Source: Ferrimonas sp048263965 (GTDB taxonomy: Bacteria > Pseudomonadota > Gammaproteobacteria > Enterobacterales > Shewanellaceae). Taken from it: a stretch of DNA of 64,000 nt. The notes beneath the pieces are model-generated. The model was not told the DNA's origin. It did no database searches and saw only the letters and a program-made list of their open reading frames with translations. How positions within the stretch are numbered: the stretch's first letter is position 1; every line of letters starts with the position of its first letter. The stretch covers positions 62,001 to 126,000 of the forward strand of contig NZ_JBLXDO010000011.1 of assembly GCF_048263965.1 (NCBI RefSeq). Direction: 5' to 3'. The position numbers and the translations under genes were made by a program. Positions 1 to 8,873 of this stretch are shown piece after piece.

Positions 1-1
1 T

Positions 2-1012
2 CAGCAGGAGCTGGTGGTGCAGTTCGACCGTCAGCTGCTCTCCCGTCTGGGGCTGGAGGTCAGCGACGCCGCCCAGACCCTGGCCCTGGCGGTGCGCGGC
101 CAGAACCTGCGCTCCTTCCGCCACGATCCCAGCGGCGAGATTCAGATCTTCCTCGCCTGGGAGCGTCAGTGGCGTGATTCGCTGCAGCAGCTGAAGCAAC
201 TGCCCATAGTCCGCGACGGAGAGCGGGTCTACACCCTGGAGATGCTGGCCAGCATCAATAGCCAGCCTCAACTGCAGGGGATTCGCCACTTCAACCGACA
301 GACCGCACTGACCATTGGCGGCAACGTGGAGGGGCGCTCCATGGATGAGGTGCGTGAAGACCTGACCAAGGTGCTGGACTCCATCCACTGGCCCCCAGGC
401 TATGAGTACAGCTTCGGCGGCGGCTTCCGTCAGCAGCAGGACAGCGAGCAGATCATGATGATCAACATGCTGCTGGCCATCGCCATGATCTACATTGTGA
501 TGGCGGCGCTGTTCGAGTCCCTGCTGCTGCCCACGGCGGTGATCACCTCCATCCTGTTCTCCATCACCGGGGTCTACTGGACCTTTATGGTGCTAGGGCA
601 GGAGATGTCCATCATGGGGATGATCGGCATCCTGATCCTGATGGGGGTGGTGGTGAACAACGGCATCGTGCTGGTGGACCAGATCAACCAGCGAGAACCG
701 GACATCGACCGCCTCAAGCAGGCGATCATCGACGCCGCCGCTTCCCGTCTGCGGCCGGTGCTGATGACGGTGGCCACCACGGTGCTGGGGCTGGTGCCCC
801 TGGCCCTGAATGATACCCGCCTGGCCGGCGGCGGCCCCTCCTACACCCCCATGGCCCTGGCCATCATCGGAGGCCTGCTGTTCTCCACCGTCACCAGCCT
901 GTTCCTGGTGCCCTACTGCTACCTGCTACTCAGCCGCATGCGCCACTTCTACGCCCAGCGCTGCGCCCGCATCAAGCAGTGGAGCGACAACAAGTTACCT
1001 AACTGGATGTAA
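2..1012 (+). CDS. RND efflux transporter permease subunit, C-terminal part (5' end outside window)
   Basis: The reading frame is open from the first bases, so about 336 C-terminal residues of a roughly 1,000-residue inner-membrane RND pump are present. Visible are the end of the second periplasmic porter region and then the last block of about six membrane helices, beginning near the QIMMINMLLAIAMIYIVMAA stretch. The hydrophobic segment ending VVNNGIVLVDQINQ and the following SRLRPVLMTVATTVLG are typical of the RND C-terminal half. Such pumps export drugs, dyes or metals using the proton gradient, with a periplasmic adaptor and an outer-membrane channel. Substrate class cannot be told from this fragment, and the catalytic charged residues of the fourth helix are outside the window. 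A strong terminator follows, so it is the last gene of its operon. Confidence 0.9.
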   Translation, partial: QQELVVQFDRQLLSRLGLEVSDAAQTLALAVRGQNLRSFRHDPSGEIQIFLAWERQWRDSLQQLKQLPIVRDGERVYTLEMLASINSQPQLQGIRHFNRQTALTIGGNVEGRSMDEVREDLTKVLDSIHWPPGYEYSFGGGFRQQQDSEQIMMINMLLAIAMIYIVMAALFESLLLPTAVITSILFSITGVYWTFMVLGQEMSIMGMIGILILMGVVVNNGIVLVDQINQREPDIDRLKQAIIDAAASRLRPVLMTVATTVLGLVPLALNDTRLAGGGPSYTPMALAIIGGLLFSTVTSLFLVPYCYLLLSRMRHFYAQRCARIKQWSDNKLPNWM

Positions 1013-1033
1013 AGAGTTTTCCCACCGTCGTTC

Positions 1034-1060
1034 GGGAGGCTTACGCCTCCCTTTTTTTTT
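1034..1060 (+). terminator. Rho-independent terminator of the RND operon
   Basis: A perfect 7-bp stem GGGAGGC/GCCTCCC with loop TTAC is followed by nine T residues, 22 bases after the permease stop codon. Confidence 0.93.
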
Positions 1061-1235
1061 GATCCCGCAAAAGAACTCTAAATAATAATTTTAAGCACTT
1101 TTAAATCAGGAGCTTATTTCAGCAGTTTTTAGACCGGAGCACGATGATTCAGACGATTTGGTTATAATTCGGCGAACTTGGAAATGTTAACATCCTCACA
1201 CTTTAATATTCACTTTAGTTATTTGGATAGTACGG

Positions 1236-3623
1236 ATGTATAGAAACCTTGTTGCGTTGGCTGTCGCAGCAACCCTGCCAGCCCCCCTGTTGGCCGCCGA
1301 AGAGGCCGCTGTTGAACGAATTGAAGTGGTGGGCTCCCGCATCGCCCTGCGTACCGCCACCGACTCTGCTGCCCCGGTAGACATCATCTCTGCCGAAGAC
1401 CTGGCCGCCACCGGTCAGCTGGAAACCGCCAAGGCGCTGCAGTTTGCCGCCCCCAGCTACAGTTTCCCCTTCTCCTCGGTGACCGACGGCACCGACGCGG
1501 TTCGCCCCGCCAACCTGCGCGGCATGTCCCCGGACCACACCCTGGTACTGGTGAACGGCAAGCGCCGCCACACCACCGCCCTGGTGCACCTCTCCGGCAC
1601 CGTGGGCAAGGGATCGTCCAACGTGGACCTGAACGCCATCCCCATGTCCGCCATCAAGCGCATCGAGATCCTCCGTGACGGTGCCGCCGCCCAGTATGGC
1701 TCCGACGCCATCGCCGGGGTGATCAATGTGGTGCTCAAAGACGCCGACCAGGGCGGCAGCATCAGCACCCACCTGGGCCAGACCTATGAGGGTGACGGTG
1801 AGCAGCTGCGCATCGGCCTGAACCATGGCATGCAGTTTGGTGACGAAGGCTTCCTGAACCTCTCCCTGGAGAGCCACCACAAGAACCCGACCAACCGCGC
1901 CGGCAACGACCCCCGCCAGCAGTACCCTGAATTGGCCGACGGCAGCCCGGATCCCCGCGAGGAGACCTTCGATCGCAACAACCACCATGTAGGTGACAGT
2001 GACTATCAGAACTACGGCCTGTTCCTGAATGCCGGCACCGCCATCAGCGGCGACGACCAGCTGTATTTCTTCGGCGGCTACTCCGAGCGTGAGTCTACCT
2101 CTGGCGCCTTCTACCGACGCGCCAAAGACAGCCGCAACGTACCGGAGATCTACCCCGACGGCTTCCTGCCCCAGATTAACCCGGAGATCATCGACGCCTC
2201 CCTGCTGGTGGGTTATGAGTTCGAGGTGGGCGAATGGAGCCTGGATGCCTCCGCCGGCTATGGTCAGAACAGCTTTGAGTATCGGGTAAAGAACAGCCTG
2301 AACGCCTCTCTGGGCCCCACCAGCCAGACTGAGTTTGATGCGGGCAAGCTGACCACCGACGAGCTCAACCTCAACATCGACGCCTCCCGCTACTACGACT
2401 TCGTCAACGACTCCGAACTGGTGGTCGCCCTGGGTGCCAGCTGGCGCAACAGCGGCTACGAAGTGGAAGCGGGTGAGGAAGCCTCCTACATCCGTGGCGA
2501 CTATCAGGGCAAATCCGGTGGCAGCCAGGGCTTTGGCGGCTTCACCCCCGAGTCTGGGGTAGACGAGGACCGTCACAACCTGGGGTTCTATTTGGAGCTG
2601 GAAAACCAGTACAGCGATCAGTTCTACTGGGCCGCCGCCGCCCGTTATGAGGACTACTCTGACTTTGGCAGCAACACCAGCTGGAAGCTGGCGGGTCGTT
2701 GGGACATCACCGATTCCCTGGCTCTGCGTGCCACCACCAATACCGGCTTCCGCGCCCCCAGCGTGCAGCAGCTCTACTTCACCAACATCTCCACCTTCTT
2801 CGACCCGGACCCGGTCACCGGAGAGTTTGTCCCTCGTGAGTCCGGCACCTTCAACACCCTGGCACCCATCACCCAGGCCCTGGGTGTGAACGAGCTGGAG
2901 CCTGAGATCTCCCACTCCTACAGCCTGGGTCTGGTGTACAGCCACGACAGCGGCCTGACCGTCACCCTGGATGCCTACCGCATCGATGTGGATGATCGCA
3001 TCATCCTCTCCGGCTCCGTGGATAAGGAGTCCTCCCCGGAGATTGAAGCCCTGTTCGCCGGCACCAACGCCGAGTCCGCCCGCTTCTTTATCAATGGCCT
3101 GGACACCCGCACCCAGGGTCTGGATCTGGTGGCCACCCAGGAGTTCGACCTGGGCAGTTGGGGTGACCTGAAAGCCAACCTGGCCTACGCCTACAACGAC
3201 ACCGAGATTCAATCGGTGAACCTGCCCACCATCTTGAGTGGCCAGGAGCAGCAGCTGTTCGACCGCAGAGAGGAGATTCGCGCTACCGACGCCAACCTGC
3301 ACCACAAGGGCAACATCGGCTTCACCCACAGCCTGAACGATCTGACCACCCACCTGAGGTTCAGCTATTTCGGCACCTACACCGTGGGCTACTCCCGCTC
3401 CGAGGTGAAGTATGACGCCAAGTGGACCACGGATCTCAGTGCCAGCTACGCCCTGACCGATGCCCTGACCCTGACCGCCGGTGCCCAGAACCTGTTTGAT
3501 ACCTATCCGGAGAAACGCCCTGAAGACAACAACTTCAACGGCATCTTCGTCTACCCGCTCACCAACACCCCCTTCGGGTTCAATGGCGGTTACTACTACA
3601 TGGACCTGACCTACAGGTACTGA
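1236..3623 (+). CDS. TonB-dependent outer-membrane receptor
   Basis: The 795-residue product has a signal peptide (about residues 1-20), a TonB-box-like segment IEVVGSR near residues 29-35, and a plug domain at about 46-158 (NLRGMSPDHTLVLVNGKRRH, then RIEILRDGAAAQYGSDAIAG). A long beta-barrel with many aromatic girdle residues follows and ends in an aromatic residue (LTYRY). Such receptors import siderophores, vitamins or other large ligands using TonB energy. The substrate cannot be assigned: no transport, regulatory or TonB genes lie beside it. The gene is monocistronic, with terminators on both sides. The upstream 220 bases are AT-rich and contain a TATAAT hexamer at 1163-1168, but I saw no convincing Fur box. 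Confidence 0.93.
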   Translation: MYRNLVALAVAATLPAPLLAAEEAAVERIEVVGSRIALRTATDSAAPVDIISAEDLAATGQLETAKALQFAAPSYSFPFSSVTDGTDAVRPANLRGMSPDHTLVLVNGKRRHTTALVHLSGTVGKGSSNVDLNAIPMSAIKRIEILRDGAAAQYGSDAIAGVINVVLKDADQGGSISTHLGQTYEGDGEQLRIGLNHGMQFGDEGFLNLSLESHHKNPTNRAGNDPRQQYPELADGSPDPREETFDRNNHHVGDSDYQNYGLFLNAGTAISGDDQLYFFGGYSERESTSGAFYRRAKDSRNVPEIYPDGFLPQINPEIIDASLLVGYEFEVGEWSLDASAGYGQNSFEYRVKNSLNASLGPTSQTEFDAGKLTTDELNLNIDASRYYDFVNDSELVVALGASWRNSGYEVEAGEEASYIRGDYQGKSGGSQGFGGFTPESGVDEDRHNLGFYLELENQYSDQFYWAAAARYEDYSDFGSNTSWKLAGRWDITDSLALRATTNTGFRAPSVQQLYFTNISTFFDPDPVTGEFVPRESGTFNTLAPITQALGVNELEPEISHSYSLGLVYSHDSGLTVTLDAYRIDVDDRIILSGSVDKESSPEIEALFAGTNAESARFFINGLDTRTQGLDLVATQEFDLGSWGDLKANLAYAYNDTEIQSVNLPTILSGQEQQLFDRREEIRATDANLHHKGNIGFTHSLNDLTTHLRFSYFGTYTVGYSRSEVKYDAKWTTDLSASYALTDALTLTAGAQNLFDTYPEKRPEDNNFNGIFVYPLTNTPFGFNGGYYYMDLTYRY

Positions 3624-3638
3624 TGCTCCCCCCCCAAA

Positions 3639-3663
3639 AAAGGGCGCCTTCAAGGCGCCCTTT
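3639..3663 (+). terminator. Rho-independent terminator after the TonB-dependent receptor
   Basis: Stem GGGCGCC/GGCGCCC with loop TTCAA is flanked by A and T runs that extend the pairing. It starts 16 bases after the receptor stop. The T run is short. Confidence 0.8.
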
Positions 3664-3825
3664 CCTTATCTGTTTGCAAGTGTCACTCCGTTGCCACGGT
3701 CCCATTACTTAGCCATAGCTCCGAGTCGTTTGTAAAAGCTCCTCATTTATAAGAAGAGTTGTCTATATAAACCGCAAGGAATTGGTGCTATTTTCATCAA
3801 CACACAACAATCAGGATGATCTGTT

Positions 3826-4677
3826 ATGCGCAAACTGCTTCTCATGACCCTGCTCTTCTCTTTGCCGTTGAGCGCAGAGGATCGCTTTAAGGATGTGAAG
3901 ATCCTCTCCGAGAAGGTGTCGGAAGGGGTGCACATGCTGACCGGCAGCGGCGGCAACATCGGCGTCAGTGCCGGCGACGATGGCATTCTCATTATCGACG
4001 ACCAGTTCGCCCCCCTGGCAGGTCGCATCCAACAGGCGCTGGCCGCCATCAAACCCGGGCCGGTAAACTATGTGCTCAACACCCACTACCACGGCGATCA
4101 CACCGGCGGTAACGCCGAGTTTGCTCCCCCGGCAACGGTTTTTGCCCATCATAATGTCCGGCTGAGGCTGGCTGATGATGATAAGTTTTCCCCGGAGCAC
4201 TTGCCTGTGGTGACCTTCGATAAGGGGATCACCTTTCACCTCAACAACGACACCATCCGGGTGATCCACCTGCCTCATGGTCACACCGATGGCGATGCCC
4301 TGGTGCGGTTCGAACAGGCCAATGTGGTGCACATGGGGGATCTCTTCTTCAACGGCATGTTTCCCTACGTCGATCTTAAGGGAGGAGGCAGTGTAGAGGG
4401 GTACCTCAACGCGGTCACCAAGGCCCTCGAGTGGATGGATGCAGACACCAGGGTGATACCGGGTCATGGCAAGTTAGCCAACAAGGCCGACCTGCAGAAG
4501 TTCCAAAAAATGCTGCTAGACTCAATAATATGGGCGAAAAAACAGGACAGGGATGCGCCGCTTGAAGCTTGGCAGAAAGCCTTCCCCGCATCCATGACCT
4601 CCTGGAGCTGGCGCTTCATCACCACCGAGCGCTGGGTCACCACTCTCTACGAGGAAAGAAACAGGCTGCATGATTGA
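3826..4677 (+). CDS. Exported metallo-beta-lactamase-fold hydrolase
   Basis: The 283-residue protein begins with a short signal peptide (MRKLLLMTLLFSLPLSAED). It carries the zinc-binding motif HYHGDH at residues 87-92, further ligand motifs HGHTDGD (about 151-157) and GD (171-172), and PGHG (222-225). These are the hallmarks of the MBL superfamily, so a periplasmic dinuclear metal hydrolase is expected. Architecture resembles the SoxH/quinoprotein-relay-like group rather than dedicated beta-lactamases, so antibiotic resistance should not be assumed; the substrate is unknown. The last eight bases overlap the start of the next gene, indicating a two-gene operon with a membrane protein. Confidence 0.88.
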   Translation: MRKLLLMTLLFSLPLSAEDRFKDVKILSEKVSEGVHMLTGSGGNIGVSAGDDGILIIDDQFAPLAGRIQQALAAIKPGPVNYVLNTHYHGDHTGGNAEFAPPATVFAHHNVRLRLADDDKFSPEHLPVVTFDKGITFHLNNDTIRVIHLPHGHTDGDALVRFEQANVVHMGDLFFNGMFPYVDLKGGGSVEGYLNAVTKALEWMDADTRVIPGHGKLANKADLQKFQKMLLDSIIWAKKQDRDAPLEAWQKAFPASMTSWSWRFITTERWVTTLYEERNRLHD

Positions 4678-5044
4678 TCTGCTGATTTTCGCCGCCCTGG
4701 TGTTACTGGTCTCCATGGTGCCAGTGTATGGGGCGGCGGTGCTGATCCGCTCGCCAACGCCGGGCCCTCTCCTCGGGGCTCTGACGGTGTGCGTCGCCCT
4801 GGCCCTGCTGGAACTGTCACTGGACAGGGTAAGTGGTCAGTGGGGTTGGCTGGTGGGCGCCCTGTTTGCGGCCGTCGCCTTCAGCCTGCTGTTTGGCACC
4901 CGCACCTGGCGCGGCATCATACTGGCCGCCGTACTCTGCCTTACCTACCAGTGGGGCACCAGCGAGTACCTCAATGGCGCCTCCCTCACCGCCACCTTCA
5001 AACACCAGATCAACAAGGCCAGATCGGAAGTCTGGCCTGATTAG
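4670..5044 (+). CDS. Small hydrophobic membrane protein of unknown function
   Basis: A 124-residue protein with about four predicted membrane helices (roughly residues 3-25, 33-52, 57-75 and 80-97) and a short polar C-terminal tail. I recognise no family. Its start overlaps the preceding MBL-fold gene by 8 bases, which supports translational coupling and a shared function. The coding frame is continuous and a bidirectional terminator lies just past its stop. It could anchor or assist the exported hydrolase, but nothing in the sequence shows this directly. Confidence 0.72.
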   Translation: MIDLLIFAALVLLVSMVPVYGAAVLIRSPTPGPLLGALTVCVALALLELSLDRVSGQWGWLVGALFAAVAFSLLFGTRTWRGIILAAVLCLTYQWGTSEYLNGASLTATFKHQINKARSEVWPD

Positions 5045-5078
5045 GGTGCGTTGGGCTTTGCTGACCGATTCTTGCGAT

Positions 5079-5108
5079 AAAAAAGGCGGCCATCAGGCCG
5101 CCTTTTTT
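5079..5108. terminator. Bidirectional terminator between the MBL operon and kdsB
   Basis: Stem GGCGGCC/GGCCGCC with a 4-base loop (ATCA), preceded by six A and followed by six T, sits between two convergent transcripts and can stop both. It nearly abuts the kdsB stop codon. Confidence 0.93.
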
Positions 5109-5850
5109 AGCTGAGGATGTCACGGACCCTGTCCAGGTCCTCCGGGGTGTCCACCCCGGCAGGCGGCGTCTGTTTCGCCTCCTCCACATGAATCCCTTCA
5201 CCGTAATAGAGCACTCTGAGCTGCTCCAGAGACTCGATCCCCTCCAGGGGGCTGGGCTGCCAGCTGACATAGCGCTTAATAAAGCCAGCGCGATAGCCAT
5301 AGATGCCTACGTGGCGCAGGGCTCCCGGGCTGACCCCAGGGCCATCGGCAAAGCCATCCCTGTGGTAGGGGATGGGCGCGCGGGAGAAGTAGAGAGCCCG
5401 ACCGTCGGCGGCGCACACCACCTTGACCGCATTGGGATTGAACATCTCTTCGGCGTCTTCGATGGCCACCCCCAGGGTGGACATGGGCAGCCCGCTGGAG
5501 ATCAGGTTGTCCGCCACCTGGCGGATATTGGCCGGTGGGATCAGCGGCTCATCACCCTGAACATTGACCACAACCTGATCTTCACCAAGCTTAAGCAGTT
5601 CAACCACCTCCGCCAGGCGTTCGGTCCCGGAGTTATGATGCTCGGAGGTCATCACCACCTCGGCGCCAAAACCTGCGACGGCATCAAACACCCTCTGATC
5701 GTCGGTCGCCACCACCACCCGATCGGCACCACTGGCCTGGGCTTGCTCGCAAACCCACTGGATCATGGGCTTACCGGCGATATCTGCCAGAGGTTTGGCA
5801 GGCAACCTGGTAGAGGCATAGCGGGCGGGAATCACCACCACAAAGCCCAT
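5107..5850 (-). CDS. kdsB: 3-deoxy-manno-octulosonate cytidylyltransferase (CMP-KDO synthetase)
   Basis: The 247-residue protein matches KdsB throughout, with N-terminal FVVVIPARYASTRLPAKPL, the nucleotide-binding region, NVQGDEPLIPP and HVGIYGYR. It activates KDO with CTP to form CMP-KDO in the cytoplasm, the donor for the inner core of lipopolysaccharide. It is the last gene of the minus-strand run comEC-msbA-lpxK-ycaR-kdsB and starts 2 bases after the ycaR stop. This order is conserved in many gammaproteobacteria, which supports both identity and operon structure. Confidence 0.97.
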   Translation of the reverse strand: MGFVVVIPARYASTRLPAKPLADIAGKPMIQWVCEQAQASGADRVVVATDDQRVFDAVAGFGAEVVMTSEHHNSGTERLAEVVELLKLGEDQVVVNVQGDEPLIPPANIRQVADNLISSGLPMSTLGVAIEDAEEMFNPNAVKVVCAADGRALYFSRAPIPYHRDGFADGPGVSPGALRHVGIYGYRAGFIKRYVSWQPSPLEGIESLEQLRVLYYGEGIHVEEAKQTPPAGVDTPEDLDRVRDILS

Positions 5851-5852
5851 GA

Positions 5853-6029
5853 TCAGTCTTCCTTCAGCTCGGTGGCACGGTTCTCCAGCAGCACTGGAAT
5901 ACCGTCATCGATGGGGTAAACCAGACGGTCTGCCTTGCAGGTCAGGGTCTGCTCAGCCGCGTTGAACTCCAGCTTACCCTTGCATACAGGGCAGGCAATA
6001 ATCTCTAGCAGTTTGGTATCGAACGCCAT
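5853..6029 (-). CDS. ycaR: Trm112/YcaR-family small zinc-ribbon-like protein
   Basis: A 58-residue gene fills the gap between lpxK and kdsB. Reading the minus strand from the ATG at 6029 gives a protein starting MAFDTKLLEIIACPVCKGKL with CPVC near residues 13-16, then LVYPIDDGIPVLL, typical of the Trm112/UPF0434 family. A later Cys (TCKADR, about residue 31) is present, so a complete four-Cys zinc site is not evident. The gene sits 3 bases after lpxK and 2 bases before kdsB, as in E. coli. Its function in lipid A/KDO operons is not established; in other systems Trm112 proteins activate methyltransferases. Confidence 0.93.
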   Translation of the reverse strand: MAFDTKLLEIIACPVCKGKLEFNAAEQTLTCKADRLVYPIDDGIPVLLENRATELKED

Positions 6030-6032
6030 TGT

Positions 6033-7007
6033 TTATTCCTTCAGTCGTGACAGCAGAGCGCCATCAAAATCTTCCGGTAAATTAGCAGTTACCGGTAGGT
6101 AAAACCAGTTGGGCCGGGCAAAACCACGGCACTTGACCGCATCTTTTTCGGTCATCAGCAGCAGTTCGTCGTCCGGGGTCAGTGCCGCCAGCTCCGCCTC
6201 GCTGTACAGGTAGTGATCGGCAAAGGGTACGCAGCGCAGCGGCGACAGCCCCTGCTCCTCCAGTGAGGTGAAGAACCTTGGGGGGTTACCGATCCCCGCC
6301 ATGGCCACAATCTCCATGTCCGGATCAAAGGGGCGGTCAGTGCCATCCACCGCTTTCAAATGGTCCGGTGCCAGGGACATGGGGTATTCGCCGGCCTGAT
6401 GCCGACCGCCATTGCAGATCACCATATCGACACTCTTGAGACGGCTCACCGGCTCGCGCATGGGCCCCATGGGCATGCGAAAGCCATTGCCAAAGCGGCG
6501 CTCACCGTCGACCACCACCAACTCGATGTCTCTCTGGAGACGATAGTGCTGCAGGCCGTCATCGGCCACAATCACGTCCACCTTAGCCCGCTCCAACAGC
6601 AGCTGTGCGGCCTTGATGCGGTCCGGACCAACCGCCATGGGCGCTCCGGTTCGCTGAACGATGAGGGCAGGTTCATCCCCGACCAGGGCAGGATCCGTAT
6701 CCTGGGCAACCCACTGGGGCCAGGTTTCCGACTGACCACCATAGCCGCGGCTGATCACCCCCACCTTGTAACCGTGGCGGCGAAGCAGCTCAATCAGGTA
6801 GAGCACCACCGGGGTCTTACCGTTTCCCCCCACGCTGAGGTTGCCCACCACGATCACCGGGACCGGCAATCTGGCACTGGGCAGGATGCCTAATCGAAAC
6901 AGCAGCCGACGCAGGCCGCTGACCAGGATAAACAGCAGGGTCAGGGGGGCCAGAAGCCACAGCACCGGGCTCCCCTGCTGCCAGGCGCGCTCGAACCAGC
7001 TACTCAT
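6033..7007 (-). CDS. lpxK: Tetraacyldisaccharide 4'-kinase
   Basis: The 324-residue protein carries an N-terminal membrane-associating helix (about residues 12-32) and a P-loop variant in VVGNLSVGGNGKTPVV near 55-67, then SRGYGG and DDGLQHYRLQRD, all standard for LpxK. It phosphorylates the 4' position of lipid A disaccharide at the inner membrane. The start MSSWFERAWQQG was chosen because its ATG overlaps the msbA stop region by 8 bases and gives the usual family length; a longer in-frame extension would run through msbA codons. It is coupled to msbA, the exporter of the finished lipid A-core. Confidence 0.96.
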   Translation of the reverse strand: MSSWFERAWQQGSPVLWLLAPLTLLFILVSGLRRLLFRLGILPSARLPVPVIVVGNLSVGGNGKTPVVLYLIELLRRHGYKVGVISRGYGGQSETWPQWVAQDTDPALVGDEPALIVQRTGAPMAVGPDRIKAAQLLLERAKVDVIVADDGLQHYRLQRDIELVVVDGERRFGNGFRMPMGPMREPVSRLKSVDMVICNGGRHQAGEYPMSLAPDHLKAVDGTDRPFDPDMEIVAMAGIGNPPRFFTSLEEQGLSPLRCVPFADHYLYSEAELAALTPDDELLLMTEKDAVKCRGFARPNWFYLPVTANLPEDFDGALLSRLKE

Positions 7008-8769
7008 TGTCACCGAACTGCATCTGGTGCAGCTGACTGTAGATGCCACCATGCTGGAGCAGCTGTTGATGGCTGCCTTGCTCGACCACCTGACCCTTGT
7101 CCACCACCATGATGATGTCGGCATTTTCAATGGTGGAGAGGCGGTGGGCAATCACCACCGAAGTCCGCCCCTTCTGCAGGTTGTCCAGCGCCGCCTGAAT
7201 GGCGCGCTCAGACTCGGTATCCAGGGCCGAGGTGGCCTCATCCAGAATCAGGATGGGGGCATCACGCAGGATGGCGCGGGCGATGGCGATACGCTGACGC
7301 TGACCGCCACTGAGCAGGATGCCATTTTCACCCACCATGGTGTCCAGCCCCTGGGGCAGGTCCTTAACGAACTCCATCAGGTAGGCGGCTTCGGCGGCGG
7401 CTTCAATCTGCTCCCGGCTGCACTGCTCGCAGGCATAGGCGATATTGTTGGCGATGGTGTCATTGAACAGGGTCACCTGCTGGGACACCATGGCGATCTG
7501 GCTGCGCAGGTTGCTCAGCTCATAGTCGTTCACGTCCACACCGTCCACCTGAATCGCACCCTTGGTAGCGTCGTAGAAACGGGGCAGCAGGCTGGAGATG
7601 GTACTCTTGCCCGAGCCGGAGCGTCCCACCAGCGCCAGGGTCTTCCCAGGCGGCACCTCCAGGGAAACACCCCGCAGTGCCGGCTCATCCTTGTTGGTAT
7701 TGGGGTAACAGAAGGTCACATCCTTGAAACTGATCGCCCCGTCGATGCGGTCCACCTTGTGGTTGCCGTTGTCCGGCGCATCAGGGGTATCCAGCACCTC
7801 AAACACCGAATGGGCGGCGGTAATGCCGCGTTGGAAATCGGCGTTGACCCGGGTCAGGTGTTTCAGCGGCTGCATCAGCCCCATCATGGAACCGACAATG
7901 GTGATAAAGGTGCCGGGGCTCAGACTCTGGAAGATAAAATCGAAGCTGGCCACATAAAGCACCACGCCCAGGGCCACGGAACCGATGATCTGGATCACCG
8001 GCTGGCTGATCGCCTGAGCCGCCGACAGCTTCATGTTCTGCTGGCGGTTGCGGTTGTTCACCTTGGCGAAACGTTCCGCTTCGATCTCCTGACCACCGAA
8101 GGCGATCACGTTCTTGTGCCCCTTGATCATCTGCTCAGACGCCGTGGTCACGCCGCCCATAGCCTTCTGAATCGCCTTGGAGACCTTACGGAAACGACGG
8201 CTCACCACGGTGATTACCCAGGCCACCAGGGGCCCAATCAGGAAGAAGATCAGCGACAGCTGCCAGCTCTGGTAGAACATGATGAACAGCAGGCCGATGA
8301 CCGTAGCACCATCGCGCACCATGCTCACCAGTGCGCTACTGGAGGCCCGTGCCACCTGTTCGGTGTCGTAGGTGATGCGGCTGATAAGGTCACCGGAGCT
8401 CTGAGTGTCAAAGTAGCTCACCGGCAAGTTGAGGTACTTCTCGAACACCATCTGGCGCATGCTCTGCACCACCTTCTGACTGACCCAGGCCAGGCAGTAG
8501 GTCGACACAAAGTTGGCCGAGCCACGGACAAGGAACATCCCCACCACGATAAAGGGGGCAATCTTCAGCACATCGCTGTTGCCTGCGGTCAGCGCATTAT
8601 CAATCAGGGGCTGAACCAGCCAGATCATACCGGCGTCCACCGCACCATAGGTGATCATCCCCAGAATGGAGACGACAAAGGCGGCGCGGTAGGGGAGAAC
8701 ATAGGGCCACAGACGCTTAAAGGTTGCCCAGGTCTGTCCCTTCTCCATTGGAGTTGGTTTGGCGCTCAT
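7000..8769 (-). CDS. msbA: Lipid A export ATP-binding/permease protein MsbA
   Basis: A 589-residue ABC half-transporter with an N-terminal six-helix domain (about residues 20-320) and a C-terminal nucleotide-binding domain. The latter has Walker A GRSGSGKST, signature LSGGQRQRIAIARAIL, Walker B ILILDEATSALD and the H-loop VIAHRLSTI. It flips lipid A-core across the inner membrane as a homodimer. Its length and position between comEC and lpxK match E. coli msbA. The final 8 bases overlap lpxK. Confidence 0.97.
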   Translation of the reverse strand: MSAKPTPMEKGQTWATFKRLWPYVLPYRAAFVVSILGMITYGAVDAGMIWLVQPLIDNALTAGNSDVLKIAPFIVVGMFLVRGSANFVSTYCLAWVSQKVVQSMRQMVFEKYLNLPVSYFDTQSSGDLISRITYDTEQVARASSSALVSMVRDGATVIGLLFIMFYQSWQLSLIFFLIGPLVAWVITVVSRRFRKVSKAIQKAMGGVTTASEQMIKGHKNVIAFGGQEIEAERFAKVNNRNRQQNMKLSAAQAISQPVIQIIGSVALGVVLYVASFDFIFQSLSPGTFITIVGSMMGLMQPLKHLTRVNADFQRGITAAHSVFEVLDTPDAPDNGNHKVDRIDGAISFKDVTFCYPNTNKDEPALRGVSLEVPPGKTLALVGRSGSGKSTISSLLPRFYDATKGAIQVDGVDVNDYELSNLRSQIAMVSQQVTLFNDTIANNIAYACEQCSREQIEAAAEAAYLMEFVKDLPQGLDTMVGENGILLSGGQRQRIAIARAILRDAPILILDEATSALDTESERAIQAALDNLQKGRTSVVIAHRLSTIENADIIMVVDKGQVVEQGSHQQLLQHGGIYSQLHQMQFGDNE

Positions 8770-8873
8770 AGAGTTAACCGAATTTCAATTCAAGGGGCCA
8801 TTCTACCCACACCGGGCATGGATACCAACGCATGGTGAACAAATGTCGATTAAACCGTCAATTACCACATGAA

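Noticed and set aside
1061..1235. Possible Fur box upstream of the TonB-dependent receptor
   Set aside because: The AT-rich stretch does not contain a 19-base inverted repeat resembling the Fur consensus; similarity is only compositional.
1215..3653. An open reading frame of about 812 codons on the minus strand, opposite the TonB-dependent receptor
   Set aside because: It lies fully antisense to a gene with clear family motifs and has the low-complexity composition of a shadow frame of GC-rich codons; no signal peptide or motif.
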